64,000 bases of DNA from Halobaculum sp. MBLA0147. Its GTDB lineage: Archaea > Halobacteriota > Halobacteria > Halobacteriales > Haloferacaceae. Numbering within the stretch: the stretch's first letter is position 1; the number at the start of each line of letters is the position of its first letter. A model generated the notes under the pieces. It did not search any database. It saw nothing but the letters and a program-made list of their open reading frames with translations, and was not told the DNA's origin. A program made the position numbers and the translations under genes. The stretch lies in the NCBI RefSeq assembly GCF_041361345.1, contig NZ_JBGKAD010000002.1:124001-188000 (forward strand). Reading direction: 5' to 3'. Shown here piece by piece: positions 55,462 to 63,887 of the stretch.

Positions 55462-57572
55462 GCTGTGGCCTCGCTTGCATCTTCGTCGGTTGACTCACTA
55501 TCCGATTCGTGGAGGTCGAACGCCTGTGGCATCGCCCTACGTCCGAATGCTGTTCCGAGTGCTACAGCGAACCGCATATCATCACGGCTGATGGACCACT
55601 CGGTCGGGTTCTCTTCGTATGCCTCAAGCAGACGATCGACGACTTCCGGGTACAGGACGTTGTGACCCTCCCCATCAGCCGCGTACACACGGGCGTTGTC
55701 AAGTGCGGTCTGAACGGTTTTGCGCAGCGTGTCGAGTGTGAGCTTGTCGGCTTGGACACGCGTATCGAGAGGCTGGCCCATGTTTCGTTCATGCTCTTGA
55801 TGCCAGCTGATCTGTCCGATCAGCACTCCACTGAGACACGCAGCGCGGCGCTCAGTGTTGTCTTTGCCACTATCGAACATCGGTCGGTCAAGGAACGATT
55901 CGAGTCTGTGCTCACGGATTTTGGTCAAATCTGTGAGCTCGGGAAGGTCCTGTGTCATGGATTGATCGCGAGGGGTTGCACCACCACTGAGGCCATCTAA
56001 TAGCCCAGCGCGTGAGAGGGTCTCTAATTGAACGAGTTGCATCGCGGGAACCTGCCATGGGACGCCATCTTCTCCATGTTCATCACCAAGCCGGTCTACA
56101 AATTCCCCTAACAACACGGATGCGTCAACTGGTCTTCCTTCGAGGAGTTGCTGATCAACCACTCGCCGGAAGTCATCCTCGGCGTCGTCGCGCCGTCTGA
56201 AGGTAGCGTTAGTGAATTCATGTCCGACAATTTTGTAGAAAGCGATGCGTCTTGCTTGGTCTCTATCATCCGGTAACTCCAGCAAGTCCCAATTTGTAGA
56301 CACTCCTAGGCCACCGTAAGCTGTAGCACTGAGTGACTCATATACCGTCGAAACCAGGCCATCGGCGATCTCGTTTACCCAGTACGTGCTTGCCGAAGGG
56401 GTTTCAGCAACGATATGTGTGTCATCACTGATGGGGCTCACGAGGTAGTAGAATCGCAACTCGTCGGACAGTGCTCGGATGGCCGGGTTATCTGCTTCTT
56501 CGATGTCAAATGTCACTCGCGCCATTGGCGGGCGGTCATTGTTTTCCTCTGGATCAAGCGACTGCACGGCATTCCAGAGCGTCTGCGCTTTCAGGCCTGT
56601 CACTTCACCAGCGAAGTAAGGAATAGCGTACGTCTCAACCCCACTTGTCCTGAAGACACACTCTTCTAAGAGTGATTTCGCCTGGCTCATCAGCTGGCCT
56701 GTTTGTTCACTGACCGGGTAGTTCCGCCAAGACTGATCCTGTCGAAGTCCTGGTTGCACGTCTGGATGTTTAATCGAGAAAATTTCGAAGGGGCCGGTCT
56801 TCGGAGTGCCAACAACGCGATCTTCTTCACCAGTAACGTAGCCGGTAGCCTCTCCGGATGATGTCCGCCGATCAAGATTCGCATCAGTCAGGTTTGCAGT
56901 CAAATACCTTCGCATCGCGGCGTCCATTACATCCAGTGTCCCAGGGTAGAACGTCTCCACTCCGTTCTCACCAGAGTGCTCAGATAGGTCGCTCAAGTCA
57001 ATGGTCATTCCGACTGTCAGGACTGTCGGTTCAGATCCCTGTAGAAGGTCCGTAAGATCGTCTTTGATCTCCTCCAGCACCTTACCATCCTTCTTGAAAA
57101 TTGTTCCCAGCCGATTCAACACCCACCCGTCAGGGTGTGCCTCGTCTGAGTCGACTACACCGCGTACAGCATCGTAGTTACACCACAAACGAAGGCGATT
57201 AATATGCGTATTTTTCAATTTCTCCGGTTTGTTGCCTGTTTTGGATCCTGCCTGAGTAAAGCTGTAATCTGCACCACGACCAGACGTTTTAGCAGCGTAG
57301 CCGAGTCGAGCGAGATCATCATCGCGGAGGGTGTCAACGGTCAAATCTGTGTATTCAGCTGGATCGCTGGTCAGATCCATATGGATGGTGACTAGCCGAC
57401 CATCATCGACGTATGCCGATAACTCGGCTGGTGTTCTGAACAGTCCGGAGTCGTCCTCTGCGACTGCTAACACGCCGTAGAAGGTCATCAGATCCTCAAG
57501 GGATGTCACGGGCTGTCCGTGCCAATACTTGTCCACTGCCTGCTGGAAATCCTCGACCCCCGGGTTACTCAT
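55458..57572 (-). CDS. cas8b: Cascade large subunit Cas8b (Csh1, type I-B)
   Basis: 704 residues, the normal size of haloarchaeal Cas8b. It recognises the PAM and recruits Cas3. Recognisable parts are AKTSGRGADYSFTQAGSKTG near the N-terminus, GLKAQTLWNAVQSLDPEENN in the middle and SRDDMRFAVALGTAFGRRAM at the end. The call is supported mainly by length and by position between cas6 and cas7, with four-base overlaps on both sides. Confidence 0.93.
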   Translation of the reverse strand: MSNPGVEDFQQAVDKYWHGQPVTSLEDLMTFYGVLAVAEDDSGLFRTPAELSAYVDDGRLVTIHMDLTSDPAEYTDLTVDTLRDDDLARLGYAAKTSGRGADYSFTQAGSKTGNKPEKLKNTHINRLRLWCNYDAVRGVVDSDEAHPDGWVLNRLGTIFKKDGKVLEEIKDDLTDLLQGSEPTVLTVGMTIDLSDLSEHSGENGVETFYPGTLDVMDAAMRRYLTANLTDANLDRRTSSGEATGYVTGEEDRVVGTPKTGPFEIFSIKHPDVQPGLRQDQSWRNYPVSEQTGQLMSQAKSLLEECVFRTSGVETYAIPYFAGEVTGLKAQTLWNAVQSLDPEENNDRPPMARVTFDIEEADNPAIRALSDELRFYYLVSPISDDTHIVAETPSASTYWVNEIADGLVSTVYESLSATAYGGLGVSTNWDLLELPDDRDQARRIAFYKIVGHEFTNATFRRRDDAEDDFRRVVDQQLLEGRPVDASVLLGEFVDRLGDEHGEDGVPWQVPAMQLVQLETLSRAGLLDGLSGGATPRDQSMTQDLPELTDLTKIREHRLESFLDRPMFDSGKDNTERRAACLSGVLIGQISWHQEHERNMGQPLDTRVQADKLTLDTLRKTVQTALDNARVYAADGEGHNVLYPEVVDRLLEAYEENPTEWSISRDDMRFAVALGTAFGRRAMPQAFDLHESDSESTDEDASEATA

Positions 57573-58360
57573 ACGGGCGGCTCCTCCAGTTCGCTCTCTC
57601 GGATGTTCACGAAGCCGAAGCCCATCGCGTTCCGTTCGCCGATGCCAGTGTCGAGTGCCAGGTTCAGGTGGCGGCGGTGATCGTTGTCACGCACTTGATA
57701 CCCGAACCGCCACTTACTGAGGATCCACGTCTCCTGTTCACCCTCGGTCACGGTCACCGGAAGCGGGAACGTCTTGATGAGCTCGTAGCTGTCGAACAGG
57801 TCACCAGTGGTATCCGACGGGCCAGCGAGGTCGTCGGGTGCGAAGTGGCCATGCTTCCAGTCGAGGTTGTTCTCGAGTTGCGTCTGGAACGGGTCCAGCG
57901 TGTGCTCTTCTTTCCAGAACTCCGACTGGTCGGAGTCGACATCGATCCCGTAGTCGTCGAACTTCCACGGCGGGATCCGGACCAACACGCCCGTGCCAGT
58001 CTCGATCACACCCTTCGTTCCGGGTTCGCCAACATCGGGCGCGATCACCGTCTGGTCGGTGATCTCGAACGGCATCTCACCGATGTTCAACTCCGGGTTC
58101 GCGTCGAAGTCAGCAGCGATCGCCCCTAGGAGTTCACGATTTGGTGAGGCGACGAGCAGCGTCCGGCTGTCCCCCTCCGCCATATCTCCCGGAGGGAACG
58201 GATTCGAGAAGACGAGGCCCGTCGGCGCGTCATCACCGTGGCGATCGTCGAACTCGGTGTCGCTCAGCGCCCGCCACATCCGGCCCCGCAGTTTGTGGTG
58301 GTACGTATCGTCGTACGCCGCATCCGCGCGAGCGCGGAGTCGCGCTAATAGCCGGACCAC
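57569..58360 (-). CDS. cas6: CRISPR RNA endonuclease Cas6
   Basis: About 263 residues from the GTG at 58360, chosen because GGAGGAACC stands directly before it; a longer frame from 58423 begins inside a TATA-like ATTTATG (58421-58427) and is unlikely. It cuts the pre-crRNA in each repeat. The RAMP fold shows VRLLARLRARADAAYDDTYH and KLRGRMWRAL at the start and the glycine-rich loop GIGERNAMGFGFVNI at the end. It is the first gene of the cas operon, overlapping cas8b by four bases. Confidence 0.95.
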   Translation of the reverse strand: MVRLLARLRARADAAYDDTYHHKLRGRMWRALSDTEFDDRHGDDAPTGLVFSNPFPPGDMAEGDSRTLLVASPNRELLGAIAADFDANPELNIGEMPFEITDQTVIAPDVGEPGTKGVIETGTGVLVRIPPWKFDDYGIDVDSDQSEFWKEEHTLDPFQTQLENNLDWKHGHFAPDDLAGPSDTTGDLFDSYELIKTFPLPVTVTEGEQETWILSKWRFGYQVRDNDHRRHLNLALDTGIGERNAMGFGFVNIRESELEEPPV

Positions 58361-58563
58361 GGTTCCTCCGTGTCGACTGTTGTAGTTGGCACGCCTGCCA
58401 CTCTGGTTACTGGCACTACACATAAATCTGGTTGCTAGTATCAGCCCAGAGTAGCACAGGACAGGGTCTGATCGTAGCTGTTCGGTTCACCACCCCACCG
58501 CGTTCAGCCAGACAGCAGGTTCCTGCCGAAGCCTTGCGAGAGGGGTACGATATAAAACACAAG

Positions 58564-58674
58564 ATGGAAGACGAGACAGTCGAGGCCCTGATGGATCGCC
58601 AACGCCACATTGCCGACCGACAGCGCGAAGTCAGGGAAACCATCTTGACCGAGGAGTCGGTAGAGGTGCGGTAG
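58564..58674 (+). CDS. Very small ORF, antitoxin-like length
   Basis: 36 residues (MEDETVEALMDRQRHIADRQ then REVRETILTEESVEVR), one charged amphipathic helix. It is followed ten bases later by a second small gene and is divergent from the cas operon. A longer in-frame start at 58432 runs through the cas promoter. The function is unknown; it may be the end of a lost gene. Confidence 0.35.
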   Translation: MEDETVEALMDRQRHIADRQREVRETILTEESVEVR

Positions 58675-58684
58675 GTGACTCCCG

Positions 58685-58897
58685 ATGCGCGTACGTGACC
58701 CCGACGAGCGGGAACGGCTGGAGTTCTTGGGCCGTGAGTCTGACATCCCGCTTTTGACGGACGCCGAACGGGAGGAGACGCTGGAGTTCATCAGCGACCG
58801 AGCTGGGGACGACGACCGTGACGCCGAGACGGGCGAAGAGTTCGACCCCGACGAGTACCTTGGCGGCATCGGAAGTGAACTCCCGACTGTCGAGTAG
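58685..58897 (+). CDS. Small acidic protein, unknown function
   Basis: 70 residues, preceded by an AGGTGACT ribosome-binding site. It reads VRDPDERERLEFLGRESDIP, then LLTDAEREETLEFISDRAGD and FDPDEYLGGIGSELPTVE, with haloarchaeal acidity. It forms a pair with the 36-residue frame next to cas6. No family recognised; addiction module or plasmid remnant are possible. Confidence 0.5.
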   Translation: MRVRDPDERERLEFLGRESDIPLLTDAEREETLEFISDRAGDDDRDAETGEEFDPDEYLGGIGSELPTVE

Positions 58898-58963
58898 ACG
58901 CCCGATCGCCACCACTTGGAATCCAGAGTCGTCGACATCGGAAGCCGCCCCTTGGATCAACGA

Positions 58964-60006
58964 TCAACAGACCCACACTGAGATCCAGACGCGATCGGCA
59001 TCGTCGCGAACCGCCCCGGCACCGACCTGCTGAAACCCACTTCCGAACAACTGCGCGTACCGCTCATCCTGCTCGAGCGCCGCCACCACACCAGCGGCCA
59101 ACTCCGCGGCTGTCGTGTAGAACTTCGTGCCAGTCGGGTGGTCGATCTGCTCTTCCCACCACGTCTGGTACTGGACCTGGAACGCCCCGTCACACTCGGG
59201 GGTCGTGCTATCGGGTCGATCCACCAGCGCCGACTGCTCGGCCATCGCCGCCGCGTCGGCACGCGCGATCTCCTGGAGTCGTGCCGAGCTTTTGAGCCCC
59301 ACCTCGCGTTCGGCGTTGAGCGCCTCGACGAGTGCGTCACCCACCCGCCGACCGAGTGGCCGCGGCGTCGGTGTCGGCGAGGGCGTCGCAGTCGGACTCG
59401 CCGTCGGCGTCGATGACTGGTTCGCTGCTGGAGGCGCGCCACTGGCACGCTCCGCGCCCGTTCCCGCCCAAACTCGGGTACGACCCGAGCCCGTCGATCG
59501 GCAGTCGGCCTGTCGCAGCTGCCCCGCCGACGCTCAACCCGACGAGCCCGAGCAGCCCGAGGAGTGCCCGGCGCGTCCTCGTCGAGTCGTCCGCCGACGC
59601 TGTCGACTAATCCGCAAGACCAGGCGCCTCGTCTGTTCGTTTGACACTCCCGTCGGGTGCTACGTCGGGACTCGAGGGCGCACTGGCCCGCCACCGCTCG
59701 CGTGGGCTCTTTGGTGTCTCGTCGTCGTCGGTTCCGGTCACTCCGTTCTCCGTCCGCTCACTCCGATCACTGTCGGCCCCGCACTGGCGGTCGTCCCCTC
59801 ACAGTCAGTCTCCGTACCGCTCGACGCTTCATCGGACCCATCACCAATGATCTGGACGGTCCCGATCGGTGTCCCAGTCAATCTTGATCCAGTCGCCTCG
59901 TCGTCATCTGAGTCTGAAAGCGTTGCGAGACTGAGACTCGAACAGTCGTGCGTCTCGGGGAGACGGTGTTCGTTACAATGTGGGCTCCCAAAGTAGTTGC
60001 ACTGTC
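58964..60006 (-). pseudogene. Decayed AN1/CAP protein gene, relative of 44103-45014
   Basis: The remains are spread over several frames. At 59900-60003 the minus strand reads CNYFGSPHCNEHRLPETHDC, an AN1 finger in which one zinc Cys is Phe. Near 59480-59600 another frame reads TRRALLGLLGLVGLSVGG, the signal/anchor. A third frame, from about 59460 to 58964, reads PTASPTATPSPTPTPRPLGR, then VGDALVEALNAEREVGLKSS and the CAP part YTTAAELAAGVVAALEQDER ending in VWISVWVC. Order and content equal the intact gene between arrays 2 and 3. Frame changes and a stop before the finger show inactivation. Confidence 0.75.
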
Positions 60007-60092
60007 AAGTGGACTCCGTCTCACCGTATACGGCGCACTCTGCTGCTGCTGAGCGAAGCACTATCAGAGAGAATGGAACTACTCCTGCTTGG

Positions 60093-60614
60093 TTAGGTGT
60101 CGAACTCAACGGTGACGCCAGTCGTGGCCATTGATACCTTCGCTCTCCGTAGGTTTGCCTCCTGAAGATTCGAGCCCGTCAGGTCGGCATCATCCAGGTT
60201 AACCCTCGCCAGGTTTGCGCCCTGAAGATCAGTATCAATCAATTTTGCGCTTGTCAGATCGCTATCGGACAGATTCACATCGTGAAGTCCAGCATCCACT
60301 AGGCTTGCAGTTGACAAGTCCGTGTGCGCGAGGTCCGCGTTTGACAGGTCGACAACCGGCAAATTCGCCAGCTGGATATCAGCATCTCTCAGGTCTGCGT
60401 CAGTTAAAATAGCACTCTGAAGGTCAGCCTTGGTCAGAGTTGCGTTCGATAGATTTGCTCCTCGAAGATCAGCTTCTCTTAGACATGCCCTCTGGAGGTC
60501 AGCCTCTGCTAGATCTGCGTCCGCTAGATTTGTCTCGGTGAGGTCAGCCTCAGCCAGGTTCTTGATTTCCCCGCGTCGAATCGCCTCGATATCCCAATCT
60601 GGGTCCTCCGTCAT
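60093..60614 (-). CDS. Pentapeptide-repeat protein
   Basis: 173 residues. From residue 18 on nearly every fifth position fits A(D/N)LxX (NLAEADLTETNLADADLAEA; DLRGANLSNATLTKADL), giving about 28 units, so a right-handed quadrilateral beta helix is expected. Short unique ends flank the repeats. It lies near the larger pentapeptide/channel gene but is separated from it by about 220 bases. Such proteins often act as DNA mimics or scaffolds; no partner is evident. Confidence 0.88.
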   Translation of the reverse strand: MTEDPDWDIEAIRRGEIKNLAEADLTETNLADADLAEADLQRACLREADLRGANLSNATLTKADLQSAILTDADLRDADIQLANLPVVDLSNADLAHTDLSTASLVDAGLHDVNLSDSDLTSAKLIDTDLQGANLARVNLDDADLTGSNLQEANLRRAKVSMATTGVTVEFDT

Positions 60615-60639
60615 TGCTAGTCACTTCCCTTGTGAGGGA

Positions 60640-60690
60640 CACCCACTGTCGGAATCGAACCGACCTATACCATTATGGGTCAATGCGTCA
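60640..60690 (-). other. tRNA 3'-end-like fragment
   Basis: On the minus strand a perfect T-arm is present, stem GTCGG/CCGAC with loop TTCGATT (60648-60664), followed by seven bases AGTGGGT that could be an acceptor 3' strand. No matching 5' acceptor, D-arm or clean anticodon arm is found upstream. It may be a scar left by an element that integrated into a tRNA gene, or chance similarity. Confidence 0.35.
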
Positions 60691-60833
60691 CCCGTCCACT
60701 GCTTGTTACCGAGTCAAAGTGCCTCGGAGTGTCTAACACCTTTGTTACCAGTGCCGACGGAGACTTGTCACGTTCTTGTTCCATATCACTGGAAGCACCT
60801 AATTGTGAATGCTGTTCTGCTGAGCAGGAGTGG

Positions 60834-62786
60834 CTATTTCGCAGCCCGGCGACCGAAGACGAAGACGAGTAGGGCCAGCAGCAGCGCGCCAGTTGCTGTT
60901 TCGAGAATCGTCAGGGCCTGCCCCACAGTCCCGGCTGGCCGGAAGTCACCGAAGCCGAGCGCCGTGAACGTGAGCGTACTGTAGTAGAGGCTCTCCCAGA
61001 GCACACTCGGATCACCAGGCAATTGTGTCCACGAGACCGGACGGCCCAGCGTTCCACCAGGGCCAACAGGGCGAATCATGCCACCAGCCAGATACGCCGC
61101 TGCAAAACTGATGATGATGACTACAGACCAGCCAATCACCCGCCCGAAGGTCTCACCATATCCAAAGAGCGAGCGCTGGACAAGTGCTAACACCCGATCT
61201 AACCCGGACTTCTGACGGGTTTGCATGTCTTGTCGAAGAATGAAGAACTGCTGCTGCCAACCTGGCAACGAATTCTCTCGAGCCAAACGCTCAAATTCTC
61301 GGTACACCCCACCAGCCCGGACCGCAGGGTCGTCTGCGTCACCACCTCTGTCTTCATTTGCACTAGCTTCGTTGTTATCCTCTGGTGCATTCTCATCCGG
61401 TTCAGACCCTGAATCGGGATTATCAAACGCACTTACGGGATCGTAGACGCAGCGATATGCATCAGGACCTACCGGCCCCAAAAGAAGTTGTTTGAGACGT
61501 TCCCCGAGAGTACGATCACGACCGTGCTCATCGTCTACTGGCTCAAGGCTTTTAAATGTCTTTTCATTTATTTGTGCATTCCCGAATACAGCACCACCTA
61601 ATTGGGCGCCCGCCAGTCGTGTGCCGTACAGATCAGCACGGCTTAACTTCGCCCGTTCTAAGTCAGCTTCTGAGAGGTTCGCTCGGCTCAGGTCAGCATC
61701 AGTTAAGTCTGCCTTTTCCATTTTTATCCCTGCTAAGTTTTCTCCCCTAAGATCTTGGCCCTGCATTGATGCATTAGTCAAGTTGGCTTTCTTTAGTTTT
61801 GAACCTTCTGGCAGAACTGATTCTTTTAAGTTTGAGCTAATAAATTTTGTTTTTTCTAATTTTTTAACTTTCAAATTAGAACTACTTAAGTCTGCTTTTG
61901 AGAAGTCCGCGTTATCTAGGAAAGCCCGGTAAAGGTTCGCCTCAGGCAACTCGGCATCATGGAGTTCCGCCTCATGCAACTCGGCACGCAAGAGTTTCGC
62001 CTTATGCAACTCGGCATTATGGAGTTCCGCCTCATGCAACTCGGCATCATGGAGCTTCGCCTCATGCAACTCGGCATCATGGAGCTCCGCCTTATGCAAC
62101 TCGGCGCTATTGAAGTTCGCCTCATGCAACTCGGCATCATCGAGGTTCGCCTCATGCAACTCGGCACTATTGAGCTTCGCCTCATGCAACTCGGCACCCC
62201 AGAGTCTCGCCTCATGCAACTCGGCACCCAAGAGTTTCGCCTCATGCAACTCGGCACCCAAGGGTTTCGCCTTATGCAACTCGGCATCATGGAGTTCCGC
62301 CTCATGCAACTCGGCACCCAAGAGTCTCGTCTTATGCAACTCGGCATCATGGAGTTCCGCCTTATGCAACTCGGCACTATTGAGCTTCGCCTCATGCAAC
62401 TCGGCATTATGGAGTTCCGCCTCATGCAACTCGGCATTATCGAGTTTCGCATCATTCAGATCTGCAGTACGGAGGCCTGTATTTTTTATATTTGAATTTT
62501 TTAAAGATGAGCCAGAAAGATCTATAGTGTCATCTAATACCATATTTTTTATTATTGACCCATCTAAAATACAATTTACAGGAGAATTCATTTCTCGGAC
62601 ATCAGAGGGTGCGAGCGCTGTCTGGAGGTTTTCAACTGTCTTGTGTTCAGTTTCGCTGGGACAAGCATGCCACGCACACCGGCTAGTATCTGGGAGTGAC
62701 TCTCGATAACAGCAACCTATTTTATTCCCAAATATCGTTTCCGATGTATACGTGTAGCCGCAACGGTCAGACGGCTGATCACCCAT
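60834..62786 (-). CDS. Pentapeptide-repeat protein fused to a two-helix K+-channel-like pore
   Basis: 650 residues. The N-terminus has Cys/His pairs (CGYTYTSET; CCYRESLPDTSRCAWHAC), perhaps a zinc site. Residues about 80-400 are pentapeptide repeats; within them residues about 113-284 are nearly uniform AELHEAELHD units. A charged region follows (DNPDSGSEPDENAPEDNNEA), then two membrane helices around the filter-like TLTFTALGFGDFRPAG near the C-terminus. GFGD replaces the usual GYGD filter. The channel would sit in the membrane and the beta-helix in the cytoplasm. AT-rich codon use suggests transfer. Confidence 0.88.
   Translation of the reverse strand: MGDQPSDRCGYTYTSETIFGNKIGCCYRESLPDTSRCAWHACPSETEHKTVENLQTALAPSDVREMNSPVNCILDGSIIKNMVLDDTIDLSGSSLKNSNIKNTGLRTADLNDAKLDNAELHEAELHNAELHEAKLNSAELHKAELHDAELHKTRLLGAELHEAELHDAELHKAKPLGAELHEAKLLGAELHEARLWGAELHEAKLNSAELHEANLDDAELHEANFNSAELHKAELHDAELHEAKLHDAELHEAELHNAELHKAKLLRAELHEAELHDAELPEANLYRAFLDNADFSKADLSSSNLKVKKLEKTKFISSNLKESVLPEGSKLKKANLTNASMQGQDLRGENLAGIKMEKADLTDADLSRANLSEADLERAKLSRADLYGTRLAGAQLGGAVFGNAQINEKTFKSLEPVDDEHGRDRTLGERLKQLLLGPVGPDAYRCVYDPVSAFDNPDSGSEPDENAPEDNNEASANEDRGGDADDPAVRAGGVYREFERLARENSLPGWQQQFFILRQDMQTRQKSGLDRVLALVQRSLFGYGETFGRVIGWSVVIIISFAAAYLAGGMIRPVGPGGTLGRPVSWTQLPGDPSVLWESLYYSTLTFTALGFGDFRPAGTVGQALTILETATGALLLALLVFVFGRRAAK
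61935..62450. repeat. About 17 tandem 30-bp repeats inside the pentapeptide gene
   Basis: Units of 30 bases share ATGCAACTCGGCA on the plus strand, spaced exactly 30 apart from about 61944 to 62424. Each codes for two pentapeptides. Differences between units are concentrated at few positions, which points to recent expansion by slippage or recombination. Confidence 0.9.
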
Positions 62787-62906
62787 ATTATATATAAGTT
62801 GTCAAGGAATTGCTACTTATTCAGTATTCCGGTTCAGATCGTAGGAGAGTATCCATCTGCAGTGTGCTATATTTCTTTTAAACTTAACTTAATCATGCAA
62901 TTATAG

Positions 62907-63686
62907 TTATTTTATATCAATATTAATATTCTGTAATGTGTTAAGTGACTTGTGCCTGAATGCACGCAGTGCCCGTACCCCACTATCGGTGAGGGTGAGC
63001 TTCTTGCTCCTACCACTGCTGTCCACACGTACGTACTCGTACTTTGAGTCTGGCCCAAGAGGAGAGATCAACTGTGACTGGAGTCGCTGTTGAGCCGTGT
63101 TCTTGTCAGTGCCACTCGTCGGATCAGCGAGATCTGTGGTGAGCGAATGCCCTACGTCGTCAGCACGCTGAATCACTGCGGACTTGTTCGGGCCAGTGCC
63201 GTTCGTTGTGAGCTCTTGGATGATCGCCATCAACGCAACCTGATCAGTCGTCGGCGAGTCGATTGGGTATGTCTCGAGCCGCTCAGTCGGGTCGTCATCA
63301 CCCTCTTGCTCCTCAGTGTGCGTGATGTACGCCGTCACATCTGTCGAGGTATCCATCGACCCGAGTGCAGCACCAATACTGGCCGGTCGTTTGCCTGTCG
63401 AGACGTTGAGGTACACCGTGTCGGACTCATGCTGATCTTGATCTGCGAGTGTAGTCACGAGCCCCAGCACATCGTAGAGGTCAGTGTGATCGCACTCGTA
63501 GATCTGCTCTACGCGAGCATCGGGAAATGCAGATGCTTCGAGTGCAGCCATCACATCAGCATCGAGGTGTTCGTGCACAAGGAGGTAACAAATGTCGGGA
63601 GACAACACCTCAGCAGCCTGGACCATCGTCGGAATGTCTGTTTCACCACTGTACAAGAACAGGTGTACACGACGAGTAACGTCCAT
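62907..63686 (-). CDS. CARF-like/winged-helix protein (HFX_2341/DUF6293-type, Csa3-like layout)
   Basis: 259 residues. The N-terminal half is a Rossmann-like fold: RVHLFLYSGETDIPTMVQAA, then DICYLLVHEHLDADVMAALE and VYLNVSTGKRPASIGAALGS; the N-x-S-T-G-x-(K/R) loop is the nucleotide-binding signature of CARF-like domains. The C-terminal half is a winged helix (VALMAIIQELTTNGTGPNKS; VDSSGRSKKLTLTDSGVRAL). It may bind a cyclic nucleotide and act on transcription. It is about 4.5 kb from cas6 with no Csm/Cmr genes, so a link to CRISPR control is inference. Confidence 0.7.
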   Translation of the reverse strand: MDVTRRVHLFLYSGETDIPTMVQAAEVLSPDICYLLVHEHLDADVMAALEASAFPDARVEQIYECDHTDLYDVLGLVTTLADQDQHESDTVYLNVSTGKRPASIGAALGSMDTSTDVTAYITHTEEQEGDDDPTERLETYPIDSPTTDQVALMAIIQELTTNGTGPNKSAVIQRADDVGHSLTTDLADPTSGTDKNTAQQRLQSQLISPLGPDSKYEYVRVDSSGRSKKLTLTDSGVRALRAFRHKSLNTLQNINIDIK

Positions 63687-63739
63687 TGGTACGGCTGATA
63701 GACAGCGACTGATAAGAGGTTGTCGTTAACAGTACACAT

Positions 63740-63771
63740 CCGCCGTCAAAATGGCGGTGGGGTATCGATAC
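63740..63771. promoter_or_regulatory. Hairpin CCGCC-N8-GGCGG and palindrome GTATCGATAC
   Basis: Two symmetric elements lie side by side in the gap upstream of both the CARF-like gene (leftward) and the gene starting at 63888 (rightward). They may be operator sites of the divergent promoters. Confidence 0.35.
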
Positions 63772-63887
63772 TGTACCTCCACCCCGTCGGTGGGAGAGCA
63801 CAATCGCCAGGCCCCACTTTTGCACCTATCACAACGACTGGGTAGTACGACGCAGGTGGCGCCGCCACTTGCGCCCCGAGCCCACAC

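Noticed and set aside
58432..58563. Longer start for the 36-residue frame beside cas6.
   Set aside because: It would lie over the cas6 promoter and has basic, atypical composition.
60640..60690. Complete tRNA gene.
   Set aside because: Only a T-arm and acceptor-like tail are present; no D-arm or matching 5' acceptor was found.
61959..62495. Plus-strand frames with repeated LMQLG units.
   Set aside because: They are antisense readings of the 30-bp repeats in the pentapeptide gene; the minus frame has membrane helices and a pore motif and is the real one.
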